DNA from: Pseudonocardia sulfidoxydans NBRC 16205
GTDB taxonomy: Bacteria; Actinomycetota; Actinomycetes; Mycobacteriales; Pseudonocardiaceae
NCBI RefSeq assembly: GCF_007989085.1
Contig: NZ_BJVJ01000008.1
Span: 62,001 to 126,000 of the forward strand
Reading direction: 5' to 3'
Length of the DNA stretch: 64,000 nucleotides
Shown here piece after piece: positions 7,869 to 21,175 of the stretch. Position 1 is the stretch's first letter. Each line of letters opens with the position of its first letter. The notes under the pieces are model-generated. The model had not been told where the DNA came from. It searched no databases and saw only the letters and a list, made by a program, of their open reading frames with translations. Made by a program: the position numbers and the translations under genes.

Positions 7869-10070
7869 GTGCCCCCCGAGAGCGACAACACCACCGCGAG
7901 CCGCAGCGAGAGCGAGAACCCGGCACTCGCCGCTCCGACGCCCCACACCGATCACCGGCCGCGCTCCAACCGCGACTGGTGGCCCAACCAGGTCGACCTG
8001 AGCGTCCTCACCCGGACCTCCCCGGCGTCCGACCCGCTGGGCGACGACTTCGACTACAAGAAGGCCGTCTCGCAGCTCGACTTCGACGCCGTGAAGGCCG
8101 ACATCGTGTCGGTCATGCGCACGTCGCAGGACTGGTGGCCGGCCGACTGGGGCCACTACGGCCCGCTGTTCATCCGCATGTCCTGGCACGCCGCCGGCAC
8201 CTACCGTCAGCACGACGGCCGCGGCGGCGCCGGTGAGGGCGCGCAGCGCTTCGCGCCGCTCAACAGCTGGCCCGACAACGGCAACCTCGACAAGGCCCGC
8301 CGCCTGCTCCTGCCGGTCAAGCAGAAGTACGGCCGCAGCCTGTCCTGGGCCGACCTGCTGGTCCTCGCCGGCAACGTCGCCCACGAGGACATGGGCTTCG
8401 AGACGTTCGGCTTCGCCTTCGGCCGCCCGGACGTGTGGCAGCCCGACGAGGTCTTCTGGGGCCCGGAGGACACCTGGCTCGGCGACGAGCGCTACAGCGG
8501 CGATGCCCCGCTCGAGCTCGAGGGCGCCCTCGGCGCCGTCACCATGGGCCTCATCTACGTCAACCCGGAGGGCCCGCGCGGCTCGGCCGACGCGGTCGCG
8601 TCGGCTCACGACATCCGCGTGACGTTCTCCCGGATGGCGATGAACGACGAGGAGACCATCGCGCTCGTCGCCGGTGGCCACACCTTCGGCAAGGCGCACG
8701 GCGCCGGTGACCCGGACCTCGTCGGGGCCCCGCCGGAGGGCTGCCCGGTTCACTCCGGCGGCCTCGGCTGGCGCAACCAGAACGGCACCGGCAAGGGCGC
8801 CGACACCGTCACCAGTGGCCTCGAGGGTGCCTGGACCCCGACGCCCACCCAGTGGGACAACAGCTACTGGGACACGCTGCTCGGCTACGACTGGGAGCTC
8901 ACCACGAGCCCCGCGGGTGCCAAGCAGTGGAAGCCCGTCCAGCCCGAGGGCCAGGAGCTCGTGCCCGACGCGCACATCCCGGGCAAGAAGAACCCGCCCA
9001 TGATGACGACGGCCGACATGGCGCTGCGGGTCGACCCGGAGTTCCGCAAGATCGCCGAGCGGTTCCGCGCCAACCCCGACCAGTTCGAGGACGCCTACCG
9101 GCGCGCCTGGTTCAAGCTGCTGCACCGCGACATGGGCCCGGTCTCGCGCTACGTCGGCCCGTGGGTGCCCGAGGAGGTCCAGCTCTGGCAGGACCCGATC
9201 CCCGCCGCCGAGCACGCGCCGCTGTCGGACGCCGACGCCGCCGAGCTCAAGAAGCAGATCCTCGCGTCGGGCCTCACGGTCGGGCAGCTGGTCAACGTCG
9301 CCTGGTCGTCCGCCTCGACGTTCCGCACCACCGACAAGCGCGGTGGCGCCAACGGTGCCCGGCTGCGGCTGGAGCCGCAGGCGAGCTGGGCGGTCAACGC
9401 CGGCACCGCCGACGTCATCGCGAAGCTCGACGAGGTGCGCAGCGCGTTCGGCAAGCCCGTCTCGCTGGCCGACACGATCGTCCTGGCCGGCTCGGCCGCC
9501 GTCGAGAAGGCCGCGGCCGACGCGGGCGTGACCGTGTCCGTGCCGTTCAGCGGGGGCCGCACCGACGCCTCGCAGGACCAGACCGACACCGACACGTTCC
9601 AGTACCTGGAGCCGCGTGCCGACGGTTTCCGCAACTGGATCGCCCCCGACGTGAAGCTCACCCCGGAGACGCTGCTCGTCGACCGCGCCTACATGCTGGA
9701 GCTGTCGGCCAAGGAGCTGACGGTCCTGGTCGGCGGCCTGCGGGTGCTCGACGCCAACACCGGCGGCGCGCAGCACGGTGTCTTCACCGACACGCCGGGC
9801 GTCCTGTCGCAGGACTTCTTCCGCAACCTGCTCGACCTCGGTGTCGAGTGGAGCACGTCGAAGGACGAGGCGGGCGTCTACGAGGGTCGGGACGCGAACG
9901 GCAAGGTCGTGCGCACCGCGACCGCCGCCGACCTCGTGTTCGGCTCGAACTCGATCCTGCGCGGCATCGCGGAGGTCTACTCCGCCGACGACGCGAAGGA
10001 GAAGTTCGTCCAGGACTTCGTCGCGGCCTGGACCAAGGTCATGGACCTGGACCGGTTCGACCTGCGGTGA
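7869..10070 (+). CDS. katG: Catalase-peroxidase KatG
   Basis: A 733-residue heme enzyme that removes hydrogen peroxide and, in mycobacteria, activates isoniazid. The distal heme pocket [11 protein letters not shown] contains the catalytic Arg, Trp and His. The partners of the Met-Tyr-Trp cross-link are present: Tyr in LIYVNPEGP and Met in [12 protein letters not shown]. The proximal His is in [12 protein letters not shown]. The duplicated C-terminal domain (from about residue 430) is complete. GTG start with AGGAAGG seven bases before it. The strong hairpin just after the stop ends the furA-katG transcript. Confidence 0.97.
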   Translation: MPPESDNTTASRSESENPALAAPTPHTDHRPRSNRDWWPNQVDLSVLTRTSPASDPLGDDFDYKKAVSQLDFDAVKADIVSVMRTSQDWWPADWGHYGPLFIRMSWHAAGTYRQHDGRGGAGEGAQRFAPLNSWPDNGNLDKARRLLLPVKQKYGRSLSWADLLVLAGNVAHEDMGFETFGFAFGRPDVWQPDEVFWGPEDTWLGDERYSGDAPLELEGALGAVTMGLIYVNPEGPRGSADAVASAHDIRVTFSRMAMNDEETIALVAGGHTFGKAHGAGDPDLVGAPPEGCPVHSGGLGWRNQNGTGKGADTVTSGLEGAWTPTPTQWDNSYWDTLLGYDWELTTSPAGAKQWKPVQPEGQELVPDAHIPGKKNPPMMTTADMALRVDPEFRKIAERFRANPDQFEDAYRRAWFKLLHRDMGPVSRYVGPWVPEEVQLWQDPIPAAEHAPLSDADAAELKKQILASGLTVGQLVNVAWSSASTFRTTDKRGGANGARLRLEPQASWAVNAGTADVIAKLDEVRSAFGKPVSLADTIVLAGSAAVEKAAADAGVTVSVPFSGGRTDASQDQTDTDTFQYLEPRADGFRNWIAPDVKLTPETLLVDRAYMLELSAKELTVLVGGLRVLDANTGGAQHGVFTDTPGVLSQDFFRNLLDLGVEWSTSKDEAGVYEGRDANGKVVRTATAADLVFGSNSILRGIAEVYSADDAKEKFVQDFVAAWTKVMDLDRFDLR

Positions 10071-10092
10071 TCCTGCAGGCCTGACCGACACC

Positions 10093-10124
10093 GGACCCCC
10101 GGGCGCCACGTCGCCCGGGGGTCC
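10093..10124. terminator. Bidirectional hairpin terminator between katG and the EEP gene
   Basis: GGACCCCCGGGCG, loop CCACGT, CGCCCGGGGGTCC: a perfect 13-bp stem with a 6-base loop. It lies between two convergent genes, 22 bases after the katG stop and 1 base after the EEP stop. Confidence 0.85.
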
Positions 10125-10125
10125 G

Positions 10126-11121
10126 TCATGTGTCGGGCTGCGCGGGGTCGCCGCGCCCGGGCAGGCTGACCGTCGCCGCCACCGGAAGGTGGTCGGACCC
10201 GGTGGCCGGCAGCACCCACGCCCGGTCCGGGGTGAGGCCGTGGACCAGGATCTGGTCCGACCGCACCACCGGGAACGACGCCGGCCAGCTGAACCCGAAG
10301 CCGGCCCCGGCCGCCTCCTGCACGGGTTGCAGCCGGTCGGTCAGCCCGGCGAACGCGCGGTCGTCCATCGTGCCGTTGAGGTCGCCGAGCAGGACCACAC
10401 GGTCGGCGCGGTCCGCGGCGAGTGCGCGGTCGAGCGCCGCGATGCCGGCGTCACGGCTCTGGGTCCAGAACCCGTTGCGCGGGAACACCCGCACCGACCC
10501 GAGGTGCGCGACGTACACCACCAGTGGGCCCTCGCCCGTCGCCACGGTGGCCCGCAGCGCCCGCGTCGTGTCCAGCGCGACGTCGACGGGCCGCGTGTCC
10601 GACAGCGGCAGCCTGCTCCACAGCCCGACGGTGCCCATGACGACGTGGAACGGGTAGGTGTCCGCGAGGGCGTCCTCGTAGGTGCCGCGGGCGGACCCCG
10701 TCAGCTCCTGCAGCGCCACCACGTCCGCGCCCGAGACGGCCAGGCCGCGGGCGGTGCCGGCCGGGTCGGGGTTCGCGGCACCGACGTTGTGGCTCACGAA
10801 CGTGAGGTCGCCGGCGGGACCGGACTTGTCGACGACCGTGCCCCCGAACATGCCCAGCCACACGACGACGGGCAGCACCGCCGCGACCGCCGCCACGGCG
10901 GACCGGCGCAGCAGCGCACCGGCGAGCAGCAGCGGGACGAACAGGCCCAGCCACGGCAGGAACGTCTCCACCAGGCTGCCGACGTTCCCGACGGTGTTCG
11001 GGATCAGCCTGTGCAGCAACAGGACCAGCCCGAGGAGCACGGCCGCCGCGGCGAGGATCCGCCCGCGCCGCCCCGTCCCCGCGACAGCACGTACCGGCTG
11101 TGCGCGTTCCTCGACGGTCAC
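10126..11121 (-). CDS. Endonuclease/exonuclease/phosphatase-family membrane protein
   Basis: A 331-residue protein with three hydrophobic segments in the first about 100 residues (ILAAAAVLLGLVLLLHRL, TFLPWLGLFVPLLLAGALL, AAVAAVLPVVVWLGMFGG). An EEP (DNase I/sphingomyelinase-like) domain follows. Catalytic blocks are visible: SHNVGAANPD, LQELTG, VYVAHLGS, LLGDLNGT and the final GSDHLPV with the catalytic Asp-His. The active domain should face outside. GTG 11121 overlaps the TGA of the upstream carboxypeptidase gene (GTGA), so both form one operon. Substrate (phospholipid, nucleic acid or phosphoester) cannot be told from the sequence. Confidence 0.82.
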   Translation of the reverse strand: MTVEERAQPVRAVAGTGRRGRILAAAAVLLGLVLLLHRLIPNTVGNVGSLVETFLPWLGLFVPLLLAGALLRRSAVAAVAAVLPVVVWLGMFGGTVVDKSGPAGDLTFVSHNVGAANPDPAGTARGLAVSGADVVALQELTGSARGTYEDALADTYPFHVVMGTVGLWSRLPLSDTRPVDVALDTTRALRATVATGEGPLVVYVAHLGSVRVFPRNGFWTQSRDAGIAALDRALAADRADRVVLLGDLNGTMDDRAFAGLTDRLQPVQEAAGAGFGFSWPASFPVVRSDQILVHGLTPDRAWVLPATGSDHLPVAATVSLPGRGDPAQPDT

Positions 11122-11705
11122 TGCTGCATCCTCGGGTCCTGCGTCGGGTCGGCGTACATGCGGGGGCAGCCGGCGTCGACCGCCTCGGGGCGCAGCTCGA
11201 GGTGCCAGGGCTCGTTGCGGTAGATGCGGCACAGCCCGTACCCGGCACCGTGCCGCGCCAGCCAGGCCGCGGCGGCGGCCGGCCCGATGTCGACGGCCTG
11301 GCCCGACACGTGCAGCGACGTGTCGGGCGTCGCGACCCAGCGGGCCGCCTCGTCCTCCGAGCCGTACTCGACGACCGCGTCGTGCAGCATCCGGTCCTGG
11401 TATGCGCGCGACCGCCATCCGCTGTTCACGACGAACTCGACGCCGTCGCCCGCGGCGTCCCGTGCAGCGCCACGCAGGGCCGCGAGCAGCCCGGGGTCGA
11501 GGTTCGTGACGGCGGGGACGTCGTCGAACACCGTGACCCCGTCGCCGACGACGCCGTCGGCGGCGCCCACGACACGCTGGGCCCGCGACGGCGACGTGGG
11601 CGCGAACGCCGCGAGCGCCGCAGCGACGGCCGTCGCGGTGAGCAGGAGCAGCCAGACGAGCGGCGACACGCGCCGGCGCCGTCTGGGAACAGGGGTTCGG
11701 ATCAT
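11118..11705 (-). CDS. VanY-like D-alanyl-D-alanine carboxypeptidase (M15 family)
   Basis: A 195-residue zinc peptidase with an N-terminal membrane anchor or signal peptide (VSPLVWLLLLTATAVAAALAAF). Zinc-site motifs of the M15 VanY/DacB group are present: SLHVSGQAVDIG (SxHxxGxAxD) and the second His in EPWHLEL. NSGWRSRAYQDRM is also typical. It would trim the terminal D-Ala of peptidoglycan stem peptides. It is read divergently from a VanR/VanS-like pair with an 87-base gap, so direct control by that pair is likely. ATG 11705 was chosen because any longer frame would overlap the regulator gene. Confidence 0.85.
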   Translation of the reverse strand: MIRTPVPRRRRRVSPLVWLLLLTATAVAAALAAFAPTSPSRAQRVVGAADGVVGDGVTVFDDVPAVTNLDPGLLAALRGAARDAAGDGVEFVVNSGWRSRAYQDRMLHDAVVEYGSEDEAARWVATPDTSLHVSGQAVDIGPAAAAAWLARHGAGYGLCRIYRNEPWHLELRPEAVDAGCPRMYADPTQDPRMQQ

Positions 11706-11792
11706 GACGCCAGTCGACGCGACACGACGTTGCCTGCCCGTATCCGCTTTCCGATATCCCGCCGATACGCACGTCCTCCTAGCCTCGGGCAC

Positions 11793-12464
11793 ATGCGTGT
11801 GCTGATCCTGGAGGACGAGCCCTTCCTGGCGGAGGCCGTCCGCGACGGCCTGCGCCTCGAGGCGATCGCCGCCGACATCGCCGCCGACGGCGACACCGCG
11901 CTGGCGCAGCTGAGCGTCAACACCTACGACATCGCCGTCCTCGACCGCGACGTCCCCGGCCCGTCCGGCGACGAGATCGCGCGGCGCATCGTCGCCTCCG
12001 GCAGCGGCATGCCGATCCTGATGCTCACCGCCGCCGACCGGCTCGACGACAAGGCCTCGGGCTTCGAGCTCGGCGCCGACGACTACCTGACGAAGCCGTT
12101 CGCGATGCGTGAGCTCGTGCTGCGGCTGCGCGCGCTCGACCGGCGCCGATCCCACCACCGCCCGCCCGTGCGGGAGATCGCCGGCCTGCGCGTCGACCCG
12201 TTCCGCCGCGAGGTCTTCCGCGACGGCCGCTACGTCGCGCTCACCCGCAAGCAGTTCGCCGTGCTGGAGGTTCTGGTCGCCGCCGAGTGCGGCGTCGTCA
12301 GCGCCGAGGAGCTGCTGGAACGGGCGTGGGACGAGAACGCCGACCCGTTCACCAACGCCGTCCGGATCACCGTCTCGGCACTGCGGAAACGGCTCGGCGA
12401 GCCCGGGATCATCACGACGGTGCCCGGCGTGGGGTACCGCATCGAGGCCGGGGCGCCGTCGTGA
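11793..12464 (+). CDS. OmpR/VanR-type response regulator
   Basis: A 223-residue two-component regulator. The receiver domain shows the acidic pocket LEDEP, phospho-acceptor Asp in IAVLDRDVPG (about residue 51), Thr in LMLTA and Lys in DDYLTKPF. The C-terminal winged helix is OmpR-like (VALTRKQFAVLEVLVAA, NAVRITVSALRKRLGEPGIITTVPGVGYRI). Its stop overlaps the kinase start by four bases, and the divergent neighbour encodes a VanY-like carboxypeptidase. Confidence 0.92.
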   Translation: MRVLILEDEPFLAEAVRDGLRLEAIAADIAADGDTALAQLSVNTYDIAVLDRDVPGPSGDEIARRIVASGSGMPILMLTAADRLDDKASGFELGADDYLTKPFAMRELVLRLRALDRRRSHHRPPVREIAGLRVDPFRREVFRDGRYVALTRKQFAVLEVLVAAECGVVSAEELLERAWDENADPFTNAVRITVSALRKRLGEPGIITTVPGVGYRIEAGAPS

Positions 12465-13588
12465 CCAGGGAGCCGGGGACGAGCGTCCGCGCCCGGCTGG
12501 CGCTGAGCTACGCCGCCTTCCTGATGCTCGCGTGTGTGCTGCTGCTCGGGGCGGTGTGGGCGTTCCTGCTGCGCAACGTGCCGCTGCGCTACCTCGTGCC
12601 GCACCCCGCGGACCTGCCGCGCATCGTCGACCCCGGCAGCTACGGCCCGGCCGTGTTCGCGATCGCCGTCGCCACGATCCTGGTGTTCCTGCTGGTGTTC
12701 GGGCTCGGCGGGGGCTGGTTGCTCGCCGGCCGGATGCTCGCCCCGCTGCGGCGCATCACCGGCGCCACCCGCGCGGCCGCGGCCGGCTCGCTCTCGCACC
12801 GCATCGCGCTGGAAGGGCCGGGCGACGAGTTCCGCGAGCTCGCCGACGCCTTCGACACCATGCTGGGCCGGCTGGAGGCCCACGTCGAGGAGCAGCGCCG
12901 GTTCGCCGCCAACGCCTCCCACGAGCTGCGCACCCCGCTCGCGACGACGCAGGCGCTGCTCGACGTGGCCCGCGCCGACCCCGGCCACGACACCGCCGAG
13001 CTGCTGGGACGGCTGTACGCCGTCAACAGCCGGGCGATCGCGTTGACCGAGGCGCTGCTGCTGCTGGGCCGGGCCGACCAGCGGTCCGTCGCCCGCGAGC
13101 ACGTCGACCTGTCGCTGCTGGCCGAGGACGCCGTCGAGACGTTGCTGCCGCCGGCCGAGGCGCGCGGTGTGACGGTCGAGTCCGTCGCCGACCCGGCGCG
13201 GGTCGTCGGTTCGCACGCGCTCCTGCTGCAGCTGACGACGAACCTGGTGCACAACGCGATCGTCCACAACCTGCCCGGGGGCGGGGCCGTCCGGATCGCG
13301 ACCGGCACCCGGGCCGCGTCGGTGGTGCTGACGGTCGAGAACACCGGCACACCGCTCGACCCGCGGCTGGTGTCCACCCTGGCCGAGCCGTTCCGGCGGG
13401 GCGCCGAGCGCACCCGCACCGACCACCCGGGTGTCGGCCTGGGGCTGGCGATCGTCCGCAGCATCGCCCGCGCCCACGACGGCACCCTGACGCTGACGCC
13501 GCGCCGGGGCGGTGGCCTGTGCGCGACGGTGGAGCTGCCGCCGGACCGGAGCGCGTCGACGACCGTGCCGGTGCGCGCCGAGGCGTAG
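12461..13588 (+). CDS. VanS-like sensor histidine kinase
   Basis: A 375-residue kinase: first membrane helix (LSYAAFLMLACVLLLGAVWAFLL), a short extracytoplasmic loop of about 40 residues, and a second helix (AVFAIAVATILVFLLVFGLGGGWL). A HAMP domain follows (GRMLAPLRRITGATRAAAAGSL), then the H-box FAANASHELRTPLATTQALLD. The ATPase boxes are N (TTNLVHNAIVHN), G1 (ENTGTPLD) and G2 (GVGLGLAIVRSIARAH). The small external loop suggests sensing of a membrane or wall signal. The partner is the overlapping response regulator. Confidence 0.92.
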   Translation: MTREPGTSVRARLALSYAAFLMLACVLLLGAVWAFLLRNVPLRYLVPHPADLPRIVDPGSYGPAVFAIAVATILVFLLVFGLGGGWLLAGRMLAPLRRITGATRAAAAGSLSHRIALEGPGDEFRELADAFDTMLGRLEAHVEEQRRFAANASHELRTPLATTQALLDVARADPGHDTAELLGRLYAVNSRAIALTEALLLLGRADQRSVAREHVDLSLLAEDAVETLLPPAEARGVTVESVADPARVVGSHALLLQLTTNLVHNAIVHNLPGGGAVRIATGTRAASVVLTVENTGTPLDPRLVSTLAEPFRRGAERTRTDHPGVGLGLAIVRSIARAHDGTLTLTPRRGGGLCATVELPPDRSASTTVPVRAEA

Positions 13589-13622
13589 CCGGTCCGCCGA
13601 GTACGTCCGGCCCCCGGGCCCA

Positions 13623-13638
13623 CCCGTCGGCCGACGGG
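13623..13638. terminator. Short palindrome between convergent genes, possible terminator
   Basis: CCCGTCGGCCGACGGG is a perfect 16-bp palindrome in the 56-base gap between the kinase stop and the stop of the large gene on the other strand. There is no loop and no U tract, so it is a weak terminator candidate. Confidence 0.3.
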
Positions 13639-13644
13639 GCCGGG

Positions 13645-19152
<5,508 letters not shown>

Positions 19153-19261
19153 CGAACTCCCAATCATGGCCCGGGGAGACCTCGCCGAAGGGTAACGACG
19201 GGGAGCCGGGGCGGCCACGCGACGTGGGTCGGTACCCCGCGACCGCGCCCCCGATGCATGA

Positions 19262-19681
19262 TCAGCCGGGTGAGTCGCCGTCGGGCCCGGCGACGAGGTG
19301 GCGCAGCATCGGCTCCAGCCGGGAGAGCTCGGCCAGGTGCAGCTCACTGAGCTGCGTGATGCGTTCCTCCCCGGCGTCCGTCAGGCGCAGCCGCACCGTG
19401 CGTCCGTCGGCGTCGTCACGTGTGCGCTGCAGGACGCCCGCGGTCTCGGCCCGGTCGGCGAGTCCGACGAGGCTGTGGTGGCGGACGTTCAGGTAGGCGG
19501 CGGCCTCGCTCATCGTCGGGCCGCGTGGGTCGTCGTGGCCCTTCACCGCGAGCAGCAGCTGGTGCTGGGCGTGGGTCAGGCCGACCTGGCCGGCCTGTTC
19601 GCGGCTCCAGCTGTCGAACCGGCGCAGTGCGGTGCGGAAGCGCAGCAGGTTCGCGTAGTCGGTGTGCGTCAGCCCGGGCAC
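19262..19681 (-). CDS. MarR-family transcriptional regulator
   Basis: A 139-residue winged-helix repressor: LLRFRTALRRFDSWSREQAGQVGLTHAQHQLLLAVKGH, MSEAAAYLNVRHHSLVGLADRAETAGVLQR, and the wing TRDDADGRTVRLRLTDAGEE with the conserved Asp-Arg contacts. GTG 19681 gives the normal family length. Upstream, two nested palindromes around TCGCAATGCGA (19709-19719) and the 15-bp TATCGT-GGA-ACGATA site stand between it and a divergent small membrane-protein gene, which is the obvious target. Confidence 0.87.
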   Translation of the reverse strand: MPGLTHTDYANLLRFRTALRRFDSWSREQAGQVGLTHAQHQLLLAVKGHDDPRGPTMSEAAAYLNVRHHSLVGLADRAETAGVLQRTRDDADGRTVRLRLTDAGEERITQLSELHLAELSRLEPMLRHLVAGPDGDSPG

Positions 19682-19728
19682 GGCCCGACTCTGCCACGCA
19701 CAGGTTGCATCGCAATGCGACACAGTCT

Positions 19729-19743
19729 TATCGTGGAACGATA
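19729..19743. promoter_or_regulatory. Probable MarR operator
   Basis: TATCGTGGAACGATA: perfect 6-bp arms with a 3-base spacer, the form commonly seen for MarR proteins. It lies 47 bases upstream of marR and 20 bases upstream of the small membrane-protein gene. The neighbouring TTGCATCGCAATGCGAC (19704-19720) adds overlapping shorter repeats. Confidence 0.6.
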
Positions 19744-19763
19744 CTTCCGACGAAGGAGGAGCC

Positions 19764-19937
19764 ATGTGGGGAGATCTCGCAATCGCACTCGCCTGTGTCG
19801 GGTTCACCATCGCGGTCGCACTGGTCGCCCTCGAGCTGGGGACGATCGGCCGGTCCACGACGATGCTCCTCGCCACCGACGCCCGCCGCCGCCACACCCC
19901 CCGCCCGAGCCGGCCACGCGACCACGCACGGCCGTGA
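19764..19937 (+). CDS. Small single-pass membrane protein (57 aa)
   Basis: ATG 19764 is preceded by AAGGAGGA at ideal spacing, the best ribosome site in this part of the window. The product has one hydrophobic segment (LAIALACVGFTIAVALVALELG, about residues 4-25) and a basic, Arg/Pro-rich cytoplasmic tail. Function unknown. It is divergent from a marR gene with a MarR-type operator between them, so induction by the MarR ligand is likely. Confidence 0.65.
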   Translation: MWGDLAIALACVGFTIAVALVALELGTIGRSTTMLLATDARRRHTPRPSRPRDHARP

Positions 19938-20343
19938 TCGGCCGTGATCGGCCGGCTGCACCTCACGAGCAAGCCCGCGGCAGCACCCGACCGGGTGGTC
20001 CGGCGCGCCCGCTTCGTGTCGGGATCGTTGAATGATGCAGGGATGGGCGGTGTCCTGACGCCCCGGCGACACCGCCCATCCACCACGTCCGTGCCGCGAA
20101 GTGGGGTAAACCCCCTGTCGGCAATGCCCCTAATCGGGCAAAGTCTTTTTCAGCGGACGAACCAACCGAACACCGTGAGAACGACCGGAACCGAGGCCCG
20201 TGGGGGGCCGGAGGGACCGGGTCGCGGCACAGGGGCGGCGCAGGGCCCGTGGGGGGCCCGGCGTCACCGACCGGTTGGTCGACGAGTGCGCGCCGGACGG
20301 CCAGGGCCTTGCCCTCCGGCGCGCGCTCGGTCCGCCGGACCCT
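19938..20343. other. Intergenic region with hairpins and an AT-rich patch
   Basis: No convincing gene. It holds a direct repeat of GTGATCGGCC near the left end, the hairpin at 20041-20081, and the only AT-richer patch nearby (TAATCGGGCAAAGTCTTTTTC, 20131-20151), where GCCC...GGGC ahead of five T could act as a weak terminator. Long GC-rich frames here look like compositional artefacts. Confidence 0.5.
20041..20081. terminator. Strong hairpin, probable terminator for the small membrane-protein transcript
   Basis: GGATGGGCGGTGTC (20041-20054) pairs perfectly with GACACCGCCCATCC (20068-20081), giving a 14-bp stem and a 13-base loop. It is about 100 bases after the small membrane-protein stop. 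Confidence 0.65.
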
Positions 20344-20383
20344 GTGAGTGGCGATCGTCGCTGGAGCGACTATCGCCACTCAC
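20344..20383. repeat. 40-nt near-perfect palindrome (possible dispersed repeat / terminator)
   Basis: GTGAGTGGCGAT-C-GTCGC, loop TGGA, GCGAC-T-ATCGCCACTCAC: 17 of 18 stem positions pair. It overlaps the stop codon of the small minus-strand gene at 20380, so it would terminate that transcript. I have the impression that palindromes starting GTGAGTGGC are frequent in genomes of this order, which would make it one copy of a repeat family; this is the only copy in the window. Confidence 0.7.
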
Positions 20384-20547
20384 GACCTCCGCCGGGCCAC
20401 CTCGCGTGCCTCATCCGTCGGATCGGCCGTGACCCCGCCGCCGTCACGCCTGTGCCGCGCCCGGCCGACGGCCTCGAAGACCGGCGACGGCACGATGCCC
20501 ACGGCGGAGGCGACGAGCACGGCGGCGGCGACCACGATTCGCGGCAT
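20380..20547 (-). CDS. Small exported or membrane-anchored protein (55 aa), unknown function
   Basis: Begins MPRIVVAAAVLVASAVGIVPSP, a compact signal peptide or anchor, then a charged tail rich in Arg and Asp. ATG 20547 is preceded by GGGGAG six bases away. The stop codon lies in the base of a long hairpin. Ribosome site, hydrophobic start and terminator together support a real gene, but no family is recognised. Confidence 0.45.
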   Translation of the reverse strand: MPRIVVAAAVLVASAVGIVPSPVFEAVGRARHRRDGGGVTADPTDEAREVARRRS

Positions 20548-20686
20548 CCGTCGCTCCCCGCATGACCCCAGCCCTTCACCCGTGGGTGTCGATCCCGTAC
20601 TCGCGACGCCCGGTTGCGGCGTCAGCGCTTTCGCCCGGCGCCGGGACCTCGCAGAGTGGACAGGTACACCACGAGAGGAGCCGACG

Positions 20687-21175
20687 ATGGACGACCTCGA
20701 CGAGCTGTGGCGCGCCCTCGACCGCATCGCCACGACCCCACGGCTGCTCGTCGCCTGCGACTTCGACGGCGCGATCGCCCCGGACCTCGGCGATCCCGAC
20801 GGTGCGCGTGCCGAGCAGCTGACCTCCGAGTCGTTGAGCATCCTGGTGGCGCTGGCCCACACGACGGTGGCGGTCGTGTCGCGGCGTGACCCCGACCAGG
20901 TCTTCGAGCTGATGCTGTTGTCGGGCGCCAAGGCCGGGCTGCGTTTCGTCGCACCGGAGGATCTCGACGGCCTGCGGGCCGAGGCCGGCGTCACCGCCGC
21001 CGTCAGGATCGTCTCCGCCGACGAGGAGCCGCAGCCGTTGCAGGCCGGGGACCTCGGAATCACGGTGCTCAACGAGGCGCCACCGCCGGAGACGGGGTCG
21101 GGTTTCCTGGTCGAGGACACCGAGGCTGCCGCCGAGGTGCTGGAGGAGCTCGCCCGCCTGCGCCGTGGCACCTGA
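20687..21175 (+). CDS. Short HAD-like protein related to trehalose-phosphatase
   Basis: A 162-residue protein whose N-terminus carries the HAD catalytic motif as LLVACDFDGAIAPD (DxDG, about residues 21-25), preceded by LDELWRALDRIATTPR as in trehalose-6-phosphate phosphatases. The C-terminus (SGFLVEDTEAAAEVLEELARL) resembles the end of the same family, but about 80 residues of cap and motif III/IV region are missing. Activity is therefore doubtful unless another protein supplies the missing part. Start ATG 20687 has AGAGGAG upstream. The following sugar-epimerase-like gene overlaps its 3' end by 11 bases. Confidence 0.65.
   Translation: MDDLDELWRALDRIATTPRLLVACDFDGAIAPDLGDPDGARAEQLTSESLSILVALAHTTVAVVSRRDPDQVFELMLLSGAKAGLRFVAPEDLDGLRAEAGVTAAVRIVSADEEPQPLQAGDLGITVLNEAPPPETGSGFLVEDTEAAAEVLEELARLRRGT

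Noticed and set aside
7392-10109. 905-codon minus-strand frame opposite katG
   Set aside because: Compositional mirror of katG, with low-complexity Val/Gly/Arg text.
20100-20160. Possible riboswitch or structured RNA near GGGTAAACCCCC
   Set aside because: Only short local pairings were found and no known riboswitch core; the next gene on that strand is over 500 bases away.
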